Assembly: GCF_030348505.1 (NCBI RefSeq)
Contig: NZ_JAUCFJ010000002.1
Coordinates: forward strand, 748,001 to 812,000
Source of the DNA: Lysinibacillus sp. G4S2
GTDB lineage: Bacteria; Bacillota; Bacilli; Bacillales_A; Planococcaceae
Reading direction: 5' to 3'
Length of the DNA stretch: 64,000 nucleotides
The notes below the pieces were generated by a model. That model worked only from the letters and a program-made list of their open reading frames with translations, was not told the DNA's origin and ran no database searches. The stretch's first letter is position 1; every line of letters starts with the position of its first letter. Shown in pieces: positions 56,439 to 64,000 of the stretch. The position numbers and the translations under genes are program-made.

Positions 56439-57503
56439 ATGCTTTACGTGTCTTTAATAGCAGCATTCATTGCTTCCATATTGTTAACTCCACTAGTTAA
56501 ACGATTAGCGTTCAGAATAGGTGCTGTCGATGCACCAAACTATCGAAAAGTACATGCACGAATTATGCCAAGACTTGGCGGATTGGCAATTTTCCTTTCG
56601 TTTTTAATAGCTGTGGCTATATTTCAGCCAATTTTGATTAAAAATATAGATGGTAGCGATTATTTACTGGCAATAATAATTGGTGCTTGTATCATCGTAG
56701 CGACAGGTGTCATTGATGATATGCGTGAAATTTCTGCAAAGGCGAAATTGCTCGGTCAACTTGTTGCGGCACTTATCGTTATTTTTGTAGGTGGCATTCA
56801 AATTAGTACAGTTAACTTACCATTCGTAGGTGAATTAGATTTTGGATTACTGAGTATCCCTTTAACAATTATTTGGATTGTGGGTATTACAAATGCCATT
56901 AATTTAATTGATGGCTTAGATGGTCTAGCTGCTGGTGTTTCAACGATTGCTCTTATGACATTAGCTGTCATGGCATTTATTATGAGCAATATGTTTGTAT
57001 TAGCAATGGCTTCCATTTTAGCAGCAGCAACATTTGGATTTTTATTTTACAATTTCCACCCAGCGAAAATCTTTATGGGGGATACAGGAGCATTATTCCT
57101 TGGCTTTATGATATCGGTGCTCGCATTACTTGGATTTAAAAATGTAACGTTCGTTTCATTTATTATCCCAGTTATTATTCTAGGTGTACCAATCTCTGAT
57201 ACATTCTTTGCGATTGTTCGTCGAGTGCGTATGAAGAAAAAATGGTCTGATCCAGATAAATCACACTTACATCACCGTTTACTGGATATGGGCTTTACAC
57301 ATCGTCAAACAGTACTCCTTATTTATGGTATTGCCATCATGTTTGGATTAGCAGCTATCATTTTCTCTATGGCAAAAGTGTGGGGCGCGATTTTACTCGT
57401 AGCTGTCATTTTAACTGCCATTGAAATTTTGGTTGAAGTTATCGGACTCGCAGGTAAAAACTATAAGCCGCTATTAAATTTTGTGCGGATATTTAATAAA
57501 TAA
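56439..57503 (+). CDS. tagO: Undecaprenyl-phosphate GlcNAc-1-phosphate transferase TagO
   Basis: A 354-residue integral membrane enzyme of the MraY/WecA family with eleven predicted helices. Motifs: DAPNYRKVHARIMPRLGG, VIDDMREISAKAKLLGQ, NLIDGLDGLAAG, FMGDTGALFLGF and the HLHHRLLDMG loop. It links GlcNAc-1-P to undecaprenyl phosphate, the first step for teichoic acids and for the secondary wall polymer. ATG 56439 follows GAGGAGGAG; a longer TTG frame from 56421 includes that site and is rejected. Its position near lytR-like, yvyE and degSU matches B. subtilis. Confidence 0.93.
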   Translation: MLYVSLIAAFIASILLTPLVKRLAFRIGAVDAPNYRKVHARIMPRLGGLAIFLSFLIAVAIFQPILIKNIDGSDYLLAIIIGACIIVATGVIDDMREISAKAKLLGQLVAALIVIFVGGIQISTVNLPFVGELDFGLLSIPLTIIWIVGITNAINLIDGLDGLAAGVSTIALMTLAVMAFIMSNMFVLAMASILAAATFGFLFYNFHPAKIFMGDTGALFLGFMISVLALLGFKNVTFVSFIIPVIILGVPISDTFFAIVRRVRMKKKWSDPDKSHLHHRLLDMGFTHRQTVLLIYGIAIMFGLAAIIFSMAKVWGAILLVAVILTAIEILVEVIGLAGKNYKPLLNFVRIFNK

Positions 57504-57510
57504 AATGTTA

Positions 57511-57550
57511 AAGTAATCATTCATTTTTAATGTGTGATTGCTTTTTTTTA
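57511..57550 (+). terminator. Terminator after tagO
   Basis: AAGTAATCA pairs with TGATTGCTT (one G-U) followed by eight T. Confidence 0.8.
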
Positions 57551-57639
57551 TGGGGTTTAGAGGGAGTAGAGGAAGAAAGTCTTGATCTATGTGAGTTTAG
57601 CATGGGTAGATTGGAGATGTGCTTGGGTAGAGTGGAAAA

Positions 57640-58620
57640 GTGATCGGGTGAGGTGGAAAACTGCTCGGGTAAGCCGAAGAACCGCTCGGGGGGGGGTGAA
57701 AAAGTGATCGGGTAAGTCGAAGGAACGCTCGGGTAGAGTGAAAAAGTGATCGGGTAAGTCGAAGGAACGCTCGGGTAGAGTGAAAAAGTGATCGGGTAAG
57801 TTGAAGAACCGCTCGTGTAGGGTGAAAAAGTGATCAGGTAAGGAGGAAAACTGCTCGTGTAGGGTGAAGAAGTGATCGGGTAAGTCGAAGAACCGCTCAG
57901 GTAGGGTGGAAAAGTGATCGGGTAAGTCGAAGAACCGCTCGGGTAGGATGAAGAAGTGATCGGGTAAGTCGAAGGAACGCTCGGGTAGGATGAAGAAGTG
58001 ATCGGGTAAGCCAAAGAACCGCTCAGGTAGGATGAAAAAGTGATCGGGTAAGTCGAAGAAACGCTCGGGTAGGGTGAAGAAGTGATCGGGTAAGTCGAAG
58101 GAACGCTCGGGTAGAGTGAAAAAGTGATCGGGTAAGCCGAAGAACCGCTCGGGTAGGATGAAAAAGTGATCGGGTAAGGTGGAAAACTGCTCGGGTAGGG
58201 TGGAAAAGTGATCGGGTAAGTCGAAGAAACGCTCGGGTAGGATGAAGAAGTGATCGGGTAAGTCGAAGGAACGCTCGGGTAGGATGAAGAAGTGATCGGG
58301 TAAGCCAAAGAACCGCTCAGGTAGGATGAAAAAGTGATCGGGTAAGTCGAAGAACCGCTCGGGTAGGGTGAAGAAGTGATCGGGTAAGTCGAAGAACCGC
58401 TCGGGTAGAATGAAGAAGTGATCGGGTAAGTCGAAGGAACGCTCGGGTAGGATGAAGAAGTGATCGGGTAAGTCGAAGAACCGCTCGGGTAGGGTGAAGA
58501 AGTGATCGGGTAAGCCGAAGAACCGCTCGGGTAGGGCGAGAAAGTGATCGGGTAAGCCGAAGAACCGCTCGGGTAGGGTGAAAAAACGCTCAGGTAGGCT
58601 GGAAAACTGCTCGGATAAGC
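57640..58620 (+). repeat. Tandem array 9, cores GATCGGGTAAG and GCTCGGGTAGG
   Basis: About 46 units of 21 bp. Two types alternate strictly, GATCGGGTAAGTCGAAGAAC and GCTCGGGTAGGGTGAAGAAG, giving a 42-bp higher-order repeat. It is the longest array in the window and fills the tagO/lytR convergent junction. A run of nine G near 57688 breaks one core and may be slippage or a sequencing fault. Open minus-strand frames are artefacts. Confidence 0.93.
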
Positions 58621-58652
58621 CGCTCAGTCGGAACGGAAATCAACCCCTAGCA
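58621..58652 (+). repeat. Fragment of the MITE-like repeat, copy 9
   Basis: Only CGCTCAGTCGGAACGGAAAT and CAACC remain, directly at the end of array 9. Confidence 0.5.
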
Positions 58653-58722
58653 TTGCCGAAGAGCCCTAAGCTCTTAATACGACACTTTATATTTCATTAA
58701 CATTAATAGTTTTTCAACAACA

Positions 58723-58763
58723 TAAAAGCCCTTTCCACAAATAAATGTGAAAAGGGCTTTTAT
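58723..58763 (-). terminator. Terminator of the LytR-CpsA-Psr gene
   Basis: On the minus strand AAAAGCCCTTTTCACA pairs with TGTGGAAAGGGCTTTT, giving a long stem with T-run. Confidence 0.88.
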
Positions 58764-58765
58764 AG

Positions 58766-59827
58766 TTACTGTGCGTCTTTGTTATCTTTTGCATCATTTT
58801 CAACAGCATTATCTTGATCGCTATTGTTATTCGTTAAGCTAGTAGATTTTTTATTTCTTTCAAGATGGTTATTAAGTGTTTCTGATGCTTCATCAACCGA
58901 TTCTTGATTTAATTTATAGTAGTAAACACCAGTAGACATATCATCTGTACCTTCTAATGTTAAAGAATCGATACTTGGCATTCCTTGTGTTAAATAAGAT
59001 AGGAATGATTTCATCTCACTGAATGTCAGATTTGTCTTCATGTTATCACCAAGTGCTTTAATGACATCATCGTATTTTGTAATAGAACTTGCAGAAGAAG
59101 CTTTCTTGATGATGGCTGTTAAAATCTCTTGTTGACGTTTACCGCGTTCAATATCACTGTCTTGCTTACGTGTTCTTGCAAGTGCGAGTGCCTGACTACC
59201 ATTTAAATGCTGTAAACCAGGTTCTAAGTTAATTGCATTGCGATCGAATTCGTCTTTTTCGTGTAAAGCATATGGTACTTCAGCTTCGATTCCACCTAAT
59301 GCATCAACAACGTCAATAAATGCATTAAAGTTCATACGAACATAATAGTCAATCGGCACATCTAATAATTGTTCTACTGTGTCAATTGTTGAAAGTGTTC
59401 CACCATGAGCATGTGCATGCGTAATTTTATCTTTACGTCCCATAGAAGGAATATACACATAAGAATCTCGAGGGATACTTAACATTTTAATTGTTTTTGT
59501 TTTATTGTTTAATGTTGCTAGAATTAGTGCGTCGGAACGTGAGTTTTCAGAACCTTGTCCGCGATTTTCACTATCATCAACACCTACAAATAAGATTGAA
59601 ACATTATCTTTTACTGGTTTTACTTTTTCTTCCCGAAGTGCAGAACCTTCTCGACCTTCTAATTCTTCATGTGCCGAGTTAGCTGCATGCTCTGCTTGCT
59701 TTGTAATATAGACTGCATAAGCCGTCACACAAATTACTAAACTAGCAACAAGAAGAAGTGATACTTTTATTATTAGGGAAGATTTAGAAGACCTCTTCTT
59801 GTGTTTATTTTTAGTTCTATTTTTCAT
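58766..59827 (-). CDS. LytR-CpsA-Psr family wall polymer ligase
   Basis: A 353-residue protein with a basic N-terminus, one membrane helix (about 18-40) and an outside LCP domain (about 75-310). Motifs: VGVDDSENRG, RSDALILATLNN, SIPRDSYVYIPS, KITHAHAHGG and the Arg pair in LALARTRKQDSDIERGKRQQ. LCP enzymes move anionic polymers from the undecaprenyl carrier to peptidoglycan. The C-terminus is Asn/Asp-rich and low complexity. ATG 59827 follows GAGGAGA. Located between tagO and yvyE as in B. subtilis, so attachment of a TagO-initiated polymer is likely. Confidence 0.9.
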   Translation of the reverse strand: MKNRTKNKHKKRSSKSSLIIKVSLLLVASLVICVTAYAVYITKQAEHAANSAHEELEGREGSALREEKVKPVKDNVSILFVGVDDSENRGQGSENSRSDALILATLNNKTKTIKMLSIPRDSYVYIPSMGRKDKITHAHAHGGTLSTIDTVEQLLDVPIDYYVRMNFNAFIDVVDALGGIEAEVPYALHEKDEFDRNAINLEPGLQHLNGSQALALARTRKQDSDIERGKRQQEILTAIIKKASSASSITKYDDVIKALGDNMKTNLTFSEMKSFLSYLTQGMPSIDSLTLEGTDDMSTGVYYYKLNQESVDEASETLNNHLERNKKSTSLTNNNSDQDNAVENDAKDNKDAQ

Positions 59828-59969
59828 ATTTGATATATTCTCCTCTGAATTTTGGGAATAATGATGGGATTAAACTAAACTCTATTCAAATACAATTAGA
59901 TGTGATTGATAAAATAGCTCAACATTAAAATTATACTATGGATATTTGGTATTCGACAATTAAAACTAT

Positions 59970-60605
59970 TTATTTCACAACAAATTCAATAAATTGGGCA
60001 TTTTCAAAGGTAATGTTTGCCTGCCCATTTGTCAGTTCCGTCATCCAGTTTCGGAACTGTTCTTCTTCCTCTTTTGGTACAGATACAATGATATCGACGC
60101 CTTCTAAGTAGCGAATTTCTTCTAATTTATACGAAGAACCTCGAATTTCATTTTCAACTTTACCAAGCCATGTGTAATCAATGGCAATTTTCATAAAATG
60201 ATGAAGCTTGCGTTCAACTACTTGTGCAGCAAGTAAACCTTCAGTTGTTGCCTTTCCGTAAGCACGAATGAGACCGCCACCGCCCAGCTTAATGCCACCA
60301 AAGTAGCGTGTGACGACAACGACCGTATCCTTTAAGCCCTGTTTTTTTAAGACTTCTAACATAGGGACGCCAGCTGTGCCACTTGGTTCCCCGTCATCAT
60401 TTGCTTTTTGAATATGATCATGCTCTCCAATAATATAGGCTGAGCAGTTGTGTGTCGCATTATGATGCATTTTTTTTATGCGTTCAATAAAAGAAATTGC
60501 ATCCTCTTCTGTTTCTGCACGTTCTATATAAGTAAGAAAGCGAGATTTGGAAATAATAATTTCGCTTTCACCGTATCCTTTTACTGTTAAATAGTTTTCT
60601 CTCAT
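59970..60605 (-). CDS. yvyE: YigZ/IMPACT family protein YvyE
   Basis: A 211-residue cytoplasmic protein of the UPF0029/IMPACT family. Conserved residues: SKSRFLTYIERAETEEDA, HNATHNCSAYIIG, ANDDGEPSGTAGVPML and VVVTRYFGGIKLGGGGLIRAYG. The molecular role of bacterial members is not established. ATG 60605 is ten bases after AAAGGAGA; the frame upstream to 60614 overlaps the site. Its place beside degS agrees with the B. subtilis order. Confidence 0.9.
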   Translation of the reverse strand: MRENYLTVKGYGESEIIISKSRFLTYIERAETEEDAISFIERIKKMHHNATHNCSAYIIGEHDHIQKANDDGEPSGTAGVPMLEVLKKQGLKDTVVVVTRYFGGIKLGGGGLIRAYGKATTEGLLAAQVVERKLHHFMKIAIDYTWLGKVENEIRGSSYKLEEIRYLEGVDIIVSVPKEEEEQFRNWMTELTNGQANITFENAQFIEFVVK

Positions 60606-60682
60606 CAGTATCAATCTCCTTTTAGGTAGAGTTCTATTCTATAATTTTCATAAAGAAAAAGCATTAAATTTTAACAGGGGAA

Positions 60683-60691
60683 TGCTATAAT
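60683..60691 (+). promoter_or_regulatory. degS promoter (extended -10)
   Basis: TGCTATAAT about 80 bp upstream of the degS start; weak -35. Confidence 0.45.
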
Positions 60692-60770
60692 AGGTGTAGA
60701 CTATGGAATATATGAAATTGGTCTATTAAAATAGTAAGTAATCATAAGACATTAGACTGGGGAGTACACT

Positions 60771-61910
60771 ATGTTTTCAACTGATACCTTCGATTTAAAG
60801 TCGCTTGATGGCATATTTAATCGAATGTTAGATACAATCATGAGCTCAAAAGACGATATCTTTATTATAAGTGAACAAAGCCGCATAAACTTCGAAGATA
60901 TGCAAAATGAGCTGGAAATTGTTCGAAAACAAGTTGCAATTGTTATTGATGAAGGCGATGCTTTAGAAAAAAGTACACAGCTTGCTAAGCAAAGACTTGT
61001 ATTAGTAAGTAAAGCTTTTGATAATTATACCGAAGAACAAGTTAGAGAAGCATATGAAACTGCACATGATTTTCAAGTGAAGCTTTCCGTTATTAGAACA
61101 CAAGAAAAGCAGCTGCGCGATAAAAGAGATGATCTAGAGAGAAGATTAAGAGGATTACTCGATACGATTGAACGTGCAGATCATATTGTCAATCAAGTAA
61201 ATGTCGTCTTGAATTACTTAACTTCAGATTTAAAAAATGTTGGTTTAGCACTTGAACAAGCTAAAATGAAACAAGATTTTGGTATACGTATTATCGCGGC
61301 GCAAGAAGAAGAGCGGAAACGTTTATCTAGGGAAATCCATGATGGACCTGCTCAAATGCTGGCAAATGTACTAATGCGCACTGATCTAATAGATAGAACG
61401 TATCGTGAGAAAGGCATTGAAAATGCTTTGGCTGAAATTGCTGATTTAAAGAAAACAGTGCGTAATGCATTAACTGAGGTGCGACGTATTATCTATGATC
61501 TAAGACCAATGGCACTAGATGATTTGGGCATTGTTCCGACATTGAAAAAATACGTATCGACAGTGACTGAATACAATCCTGGTGTTGAAGTTCATTTTCA
61601 ATCGAGAAGCACCGAAAAGCGTATACCATCAAATTATGAAGTATCTATTTTCCGATTAGTGCAAGAATGTGTAACTAATGCCATGAAGCACGGGAAATGT
61701 AAAGAGATATGGGTAAAACTTGAGTGGTTGACCAATGCCGTAAATATCGTTGTAAAGGATGATGGCATAGGTTTCGATCCGCAGGTAGTTAAAGATCATT
61801 CCTTTGGGATTTTAGGAATGAAAGAACGTATCGAAATTTTGGATGGTACAATCTCCATTACAAGTGAGATAAATCGAGGGACAACGGTATTATTTAAAAT
61901 TCCGTTGTGA
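60771..61910 (+). CDS. degS: Sensor histidine kinase DegS
   Basis: A 379-residue cytoplasmic kinase with no membrane helices. A long coiled coil (about 35-165) precedes the HisKA_3 domain with phospho-acceptor His in SREIHDGPAQMLANVL (near 188), and an HATPase domain with QECVTNAMKHG and DDGIGFDP. DegS phosphorylates DegU, which controls exoenzymes, motility, biofilm and competence in B. subtilis. degU follows after 38 bp. Confidence 0.95.
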   Translation: MFSTDTFDLKSLDGIFNRMLDTIMSSKDDIFIISEQSRINFEDMQNELEIVRKQVAIVIDEGDALEKSTQLAKQRLVLVSKAFDNYTEEQVREAYETAHDFQVKLSVIRTQEKQLRDKRDDLERRLRGLLDTIERADHIVNQVNVVLNYLTSDLKNVGLALEQAKMKQDFGIRIIAAQEEERKRLSREIHDGPAQMLANVLMRTDLIDRTYREKGIENALAEIADLKKTVRNALTEVRRIIYDLRPMALDDLGIVPTLKKYVSTVTEYNPGVEVHFQSRSTEKRIPSNYEVSIFRLVQECVTNAMKHGKCKEIWVKLEWLTNAVNIVVKDDGIGFDPQVVKDHSFGILGMKERIEILDGTISITSEINRGTTVLFKIPL

Positions 61911-61948
61911 TGAAGCAATCGTTGCAGAAATTTAGGGGGTAAAGACAA

Positions 61949-62623
61949 ATGACGAAGATTATTATTGTAGACGATCACCAGCTATTCCGCGAAGGAGTAA
62001 AACGTATTTTAGATTTTGAAGATACGTTTGATGTGGTAGCAGAAGGTGACGACGGTGCAGATGTGGTTTCATTGTATGCTGAAAATCAACCAGATGTTGT
62101 GCTAATGGATATTAATATGCCGGGTAAAAATGGAGTAGAGGCTACGGCAGATTTAATTAGTGAATACCCAGACGCAAAGGTTATTATGCTATCAATTCAT
62201 GATGATGAAACATATGTAACACACGCGCTAAAATCGGGATCACTTGGCTATATGTTAAAAGAGATGGATGCTGACGAAATTGTTGAAGCCATTAAAGTAG
62301 TAGCGAATGGTGGATCTTATCTACATCCAAAGGTAACTAAAAATTTAGTAGCGGAATTCCGTCGCCTTTCTGAGCATGAAAATAAAGGTAATTTCCATCA
62401 AACAGAAATTCGTCGCCCATTCCATTTACTAACAAAACGTGAATGCGAAGTATTACAATTATTAACAGATGGCCAATCTAACCGTACAATTGGTGAGACA
62501 CTGTTTATTTCTGAAAAAACAGTTAAAAACCACGTTTCAAGCATTTTACAAAAAATGAATGTAAACGACCGTACACAAGCCGTTGTTACAGCTATTAAAA
62601 ATGGCTGGGTTGAAGTACGCTAA
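61949..62623 (+). CDS. degU: Response regulator DegU
   Basis: A 224-residue NarL/FixJ-type regulator. Receiver domain (1-120) with [13 protein letters not shown], phospho-acceptor Asp in VLMDINMPG and Lys in YMLKEMD; LuxR-type HTH (about 158-220) with [18 protein letters not shown] and [17 protein letters not shown]. Start ATG 61949 follows AGGGGGT. Cotranscribed with degS. Likely regulator of the secreted hydrolases in this window, although no DegU site was identified. Confidence 0.95.
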   Translation: MTKIIIVDDHQLFREGVKRILDFEDTFDVVAEGDDGADVVSLYAENQPDVVLMDINMPGKNGVEATADLISEYPDAKVIMLSIHDDETYVTHALKSGSLGYMLKEMDADEIVEAIKVVANGGSYLHPKVTKNLVAEFRRLSEHENKGNFHQTEIRRPFHLLTKRECEVLQLLTDGQSNRTIGETLFISEKTVKNHVSSILQKMNVNDRTQAVVTAIKNGWVEVR

Positions 62624-62645
62624 TAGCATAACATTGAATTAAAAT

Positions 62646-62700
62646 CTGTTTTTAAAAGCTACTATCTTATGTAGTAGTTTTTAAAGCAGTTTTTTTTATG
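62646..62700 (+). terminator. Terminator of degSU
   Basis: CTGTTTTTAAAAGCTACTAT pairs imperfectly with GTAGTAGTTTTTAAAGCAG, followed by eight T. Confidence 0.8.
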
Positions 62701-62742
62701 GCCGAATACATCTAGGGAGAATAACCTCCATTAGATAAAAAT

Positions 62743-63102
62743 GGCTCATCACCAGAAGTTGTGAATGAGATTTGTTAAGACGTATTCCATTTATCTTCAT
62801 TCAGTAGAAAACTCCCACCTCTGCATTACGCAAAGGTGAAATTGATATAAGTTGATCTTCGTTCCGGAGGGGTGACTCCTTGGGGATCAGCGTCATAGAT
62901 GAGATCCTGGAGCGAGCATCGCGAGTGAAGCGGCTCATCGGACGCCCCCAAGGAGCTTTGCTCTGTGCGAAAGCGAAGCGTCAGCGACAAATGTTTTATC
63001 TGTGCGAAAGCGAAGCGACAGCAACAACAAAAGTTTTCTGTAGCGACAGCTACAAAGCGCCCGGTCGGAACGGAAATCAATCACACGTTTTGGTGATGAG
63101 CC
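62743..63102 (+). repeat. MITE-like dispersed repeat, copy 10 (full length)
   Basis: The most complete copy, 360 bp, from GGCTCATCACCAGAAGTTGTG to CACACGTTTTGGTGATGAGCC. Body in order: GTTGATCTTCG, GACTCCTTGGGGATC, CTGGAGCGAGCATCGCGAG, GGCTCATCGGACGCC, three GCGAAAGCGAAGCG-type units with AAATGTTTT spacers, and GGTCGGAACGGAAATCAA. No transposase. Confidence 0.85.
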
Positions 63103-63248
63103 ATAAGAATGGGGAAATCCTGTGGGTAACTAATCTTGTTAAAAGTGTAACAATTTAAGTTTAGAGATTACTTCAATGTGCAACATTTTAAAATCGTGGG
63201 CGTCATAAGAATGATGTAGCACCTAAATGTTGAAAATTCACAACAAAA

Positions 63249-63277
63249 TTCCTACGACAGGATTTATATGCTACAAT
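63249..63277 (+). promoter_or_regulatory. Possible promoter of the lipoprotein gene
   Basis: TTCCTA, 17 bp, TACAAT (63272-63277), about 20 bp before the start codon; moderate match. Confidence 0.4.
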
Positions 63278-63296
63278 ATGCGCGGGAGGTTTTTTG

Positions 63297-63842
63297 ATGT
63301 TAAAGAAAAGTTTTCTAGCAGTTTTTACCTTATTAATGTTAACTGCCTGTGGTAATAAAGATGAAGAGATGAGTGCGGAAGATCGTGCAAAAACGATTGA
63401 AGATGGAACAGTTGGTTTTGAAATGGTGGGCGATAATGTAGAAAAAGCCACGAATGTACCAGCAAAAGAAGAAAAAGCAATTTTAGCAGCTTTCGATGAA
63501 TATATCGCTGCATTAAATGAAGAAGAAATTGATCGTTACATGCAAACAATATCGAAGAATCCAAAAGGTTTTAAATATGATGAAGAGAAGGTTTATGCAA
63601 CCGAGGTCTTCAATCAATTTGATAGTAAACGTGAAGTAAAAAATGTGACCATTGCGAAATATAATGATGAAGAAGCAGAGGTCTTTGCCAATATGAAAAT
63701 GCATTCTCTGCAGCTTGAAACAAACGTTGAACATGAAAGTGCAGGGCGTCAAGTAACTGTCTTTGTAAAAGAAGATGGGGGCTGGAAGGTAACGAGCGTC
63801 TATTATATTGGAGATGACTCTAAATCAAGCACGGGCAAATAA
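63297..63842 (+). CDS. Small lipoprotein of unknown function
   Basis: A 181-residue protein with a lipobox (LMLTAC, Cys near 19), so it is anchored by lipid to the outer face of the membrane. Residues 50-175 resemble a compact NTF2/SnoaL-like cone (a first helix AAFDEYIAALNEEEIDRYMQ, then beta strands ending in GGWKVTSVYY), as in many DUF4440-type lipoproteins. ATG 63297 follows GGGAGG. Monocistronic. Function unknown. Confidence 0.78.
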   Translation: MLKKSFLAVFTLLMLTACGNKDEEMSAEDRAKTIEDGTVGFEMVGDNVEKATNVPAKEEKAILAAFDEYIAALNEEEIDRYMQTISKNPKGFKYDEEKVYATEVFNQFDSKREVKNVTIAKYNDEEAEVFANMKMHSLQLETNVEHESAGRQVTVFVKEDGGWKVTSVYYIGDDSKSSTGK

Positions 63843-63861
63843 AAATAAGGAATTTTTGATA

Positions 63862-63900
63862 AACCTCTATGGGATTTCAGCTTTCCGAGAGGTTCTTATA
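63862..63900 (+). terminator. Possible terminator after the lipoprotein gene
   Basis: AACCTCT pairs with AGAGGTT around a 19-nt loop, then CTTATA; only seven pairs and no T-run. Confidence 0.4.
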
Positions 63901-64000
63901 CATAGATAATGAATGTGAAATGGATGTTAGGGTGTTAACTTGATTGGACAATAAGTTTAACAACCTGGCAGACGTCTAGAATGAAGAAAGAGTATATCAA

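Noticed and set aside
57517-58308. Minus-strand frame of 263 codons rich in Tyr-Pro-Ser-Thr over array 9
   Set aside because: The Ser/Thr/Tyr/Pro repeat is only the complement of the 42-bp DNA repeat. No signal peptide and no ribosome site.
8801-58620. CRISPR arrays
   Set aside because: Units are only 20-21 bp with 9-10 bp variable parts that recur many times; no leader and no cas genes. CRISPR repeats and spacers are longer and spacers are unique.
62880-63158. Frames of 92 and 84 codons near 63000, and 70 codons at 16902
   Set aside because: They lie inside copies of the MITE-like repeat and share its sequence; no independent coding evidence.

Overview
The window looks like chromosome from a low-GC Gram-positive bacterium of the Lysinibacillus/Solibacillus group (Bacillales). 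Pointers are AT-rich genes with strong AGGAGG-type ribosome sites, an S-layer protein with N-terminal SLH domains, many other SLH proteins, csaB, the SecA2/SlaP accessory export pair, and the order yvyE - lytR-like - tagO next to degS-degU. This assignment is inferred from gene content; no database was searched. No rRNA, tRNA, CRISPR array or intact insertion sequence was seen.

Layout. 1-970: a possible structured RNA with its own promoter and terminator, then a group II intron domain V remnant lying against a 5'-truncated 5'-nucleotidase gene. 973-7370: nucleotidase and a giant secreted protein with two nuclease domains. 7747-11829: an acyltransferase, then an MBOAT/DHHW O-acetylation pair on the minus strand. 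13217-16375: the S-layer gene behind two promoters. 17208-42644: a surface-protein island with nine more SLH proteins (two amidases, an NlpC/P60 hydrolase, a glucosaminidase, a CAP protein, a phosphodiester glycosidase, others), a YknW/YknX-like pair, a 1160-residue helical repeat protein and a polysaccharide polymerase. 42884-46649: operon csaB - GT4 glycosyltransferase - MurJ-like flippase. 47401-51063: TetR regulator, CtpA-like protease, BrnQ. 51311-56214: LysM-NlpC/P60 hydrolase and secA2-slaP. 56439-62623: tagO, LytR-CpsA-Psr protein, yvyE, degS-degU. 63297-63842: a lipoprotein.

The genes form one theme. TagO, the polymerase, the GT4 enzyme, the MurJ-like flippase and the LytR protein can build and attach a secondary cell wall polymer. 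CsaB pyruvylates it so that SLH domains can bind, and the MBOAT/DHHW pair may O-acetylate it. SecA2/SlaP export the S-layer protein, and SLH-anchored hydrolases remodel the wall beneath it. DegSU is a plausible regulator of the secreted enzymes.

The most unusual feature is non-coding. Nine intergenic tandem arrays have a 20-21 bp unit made of a fixed core (CGCTGATAAAA, CGCCGGTAAAA, CGCCGCTAAAA, TCGGGTARG and similar) and a short variable part. Each array has its own core. They occupy six of the seven convergent gene junctions in the window. A second dispersed family resembles MITEs (about ten copies, ends GGCTCATCACCA / TGGTGATGAGCC), and a third structured repeat occurs twice.
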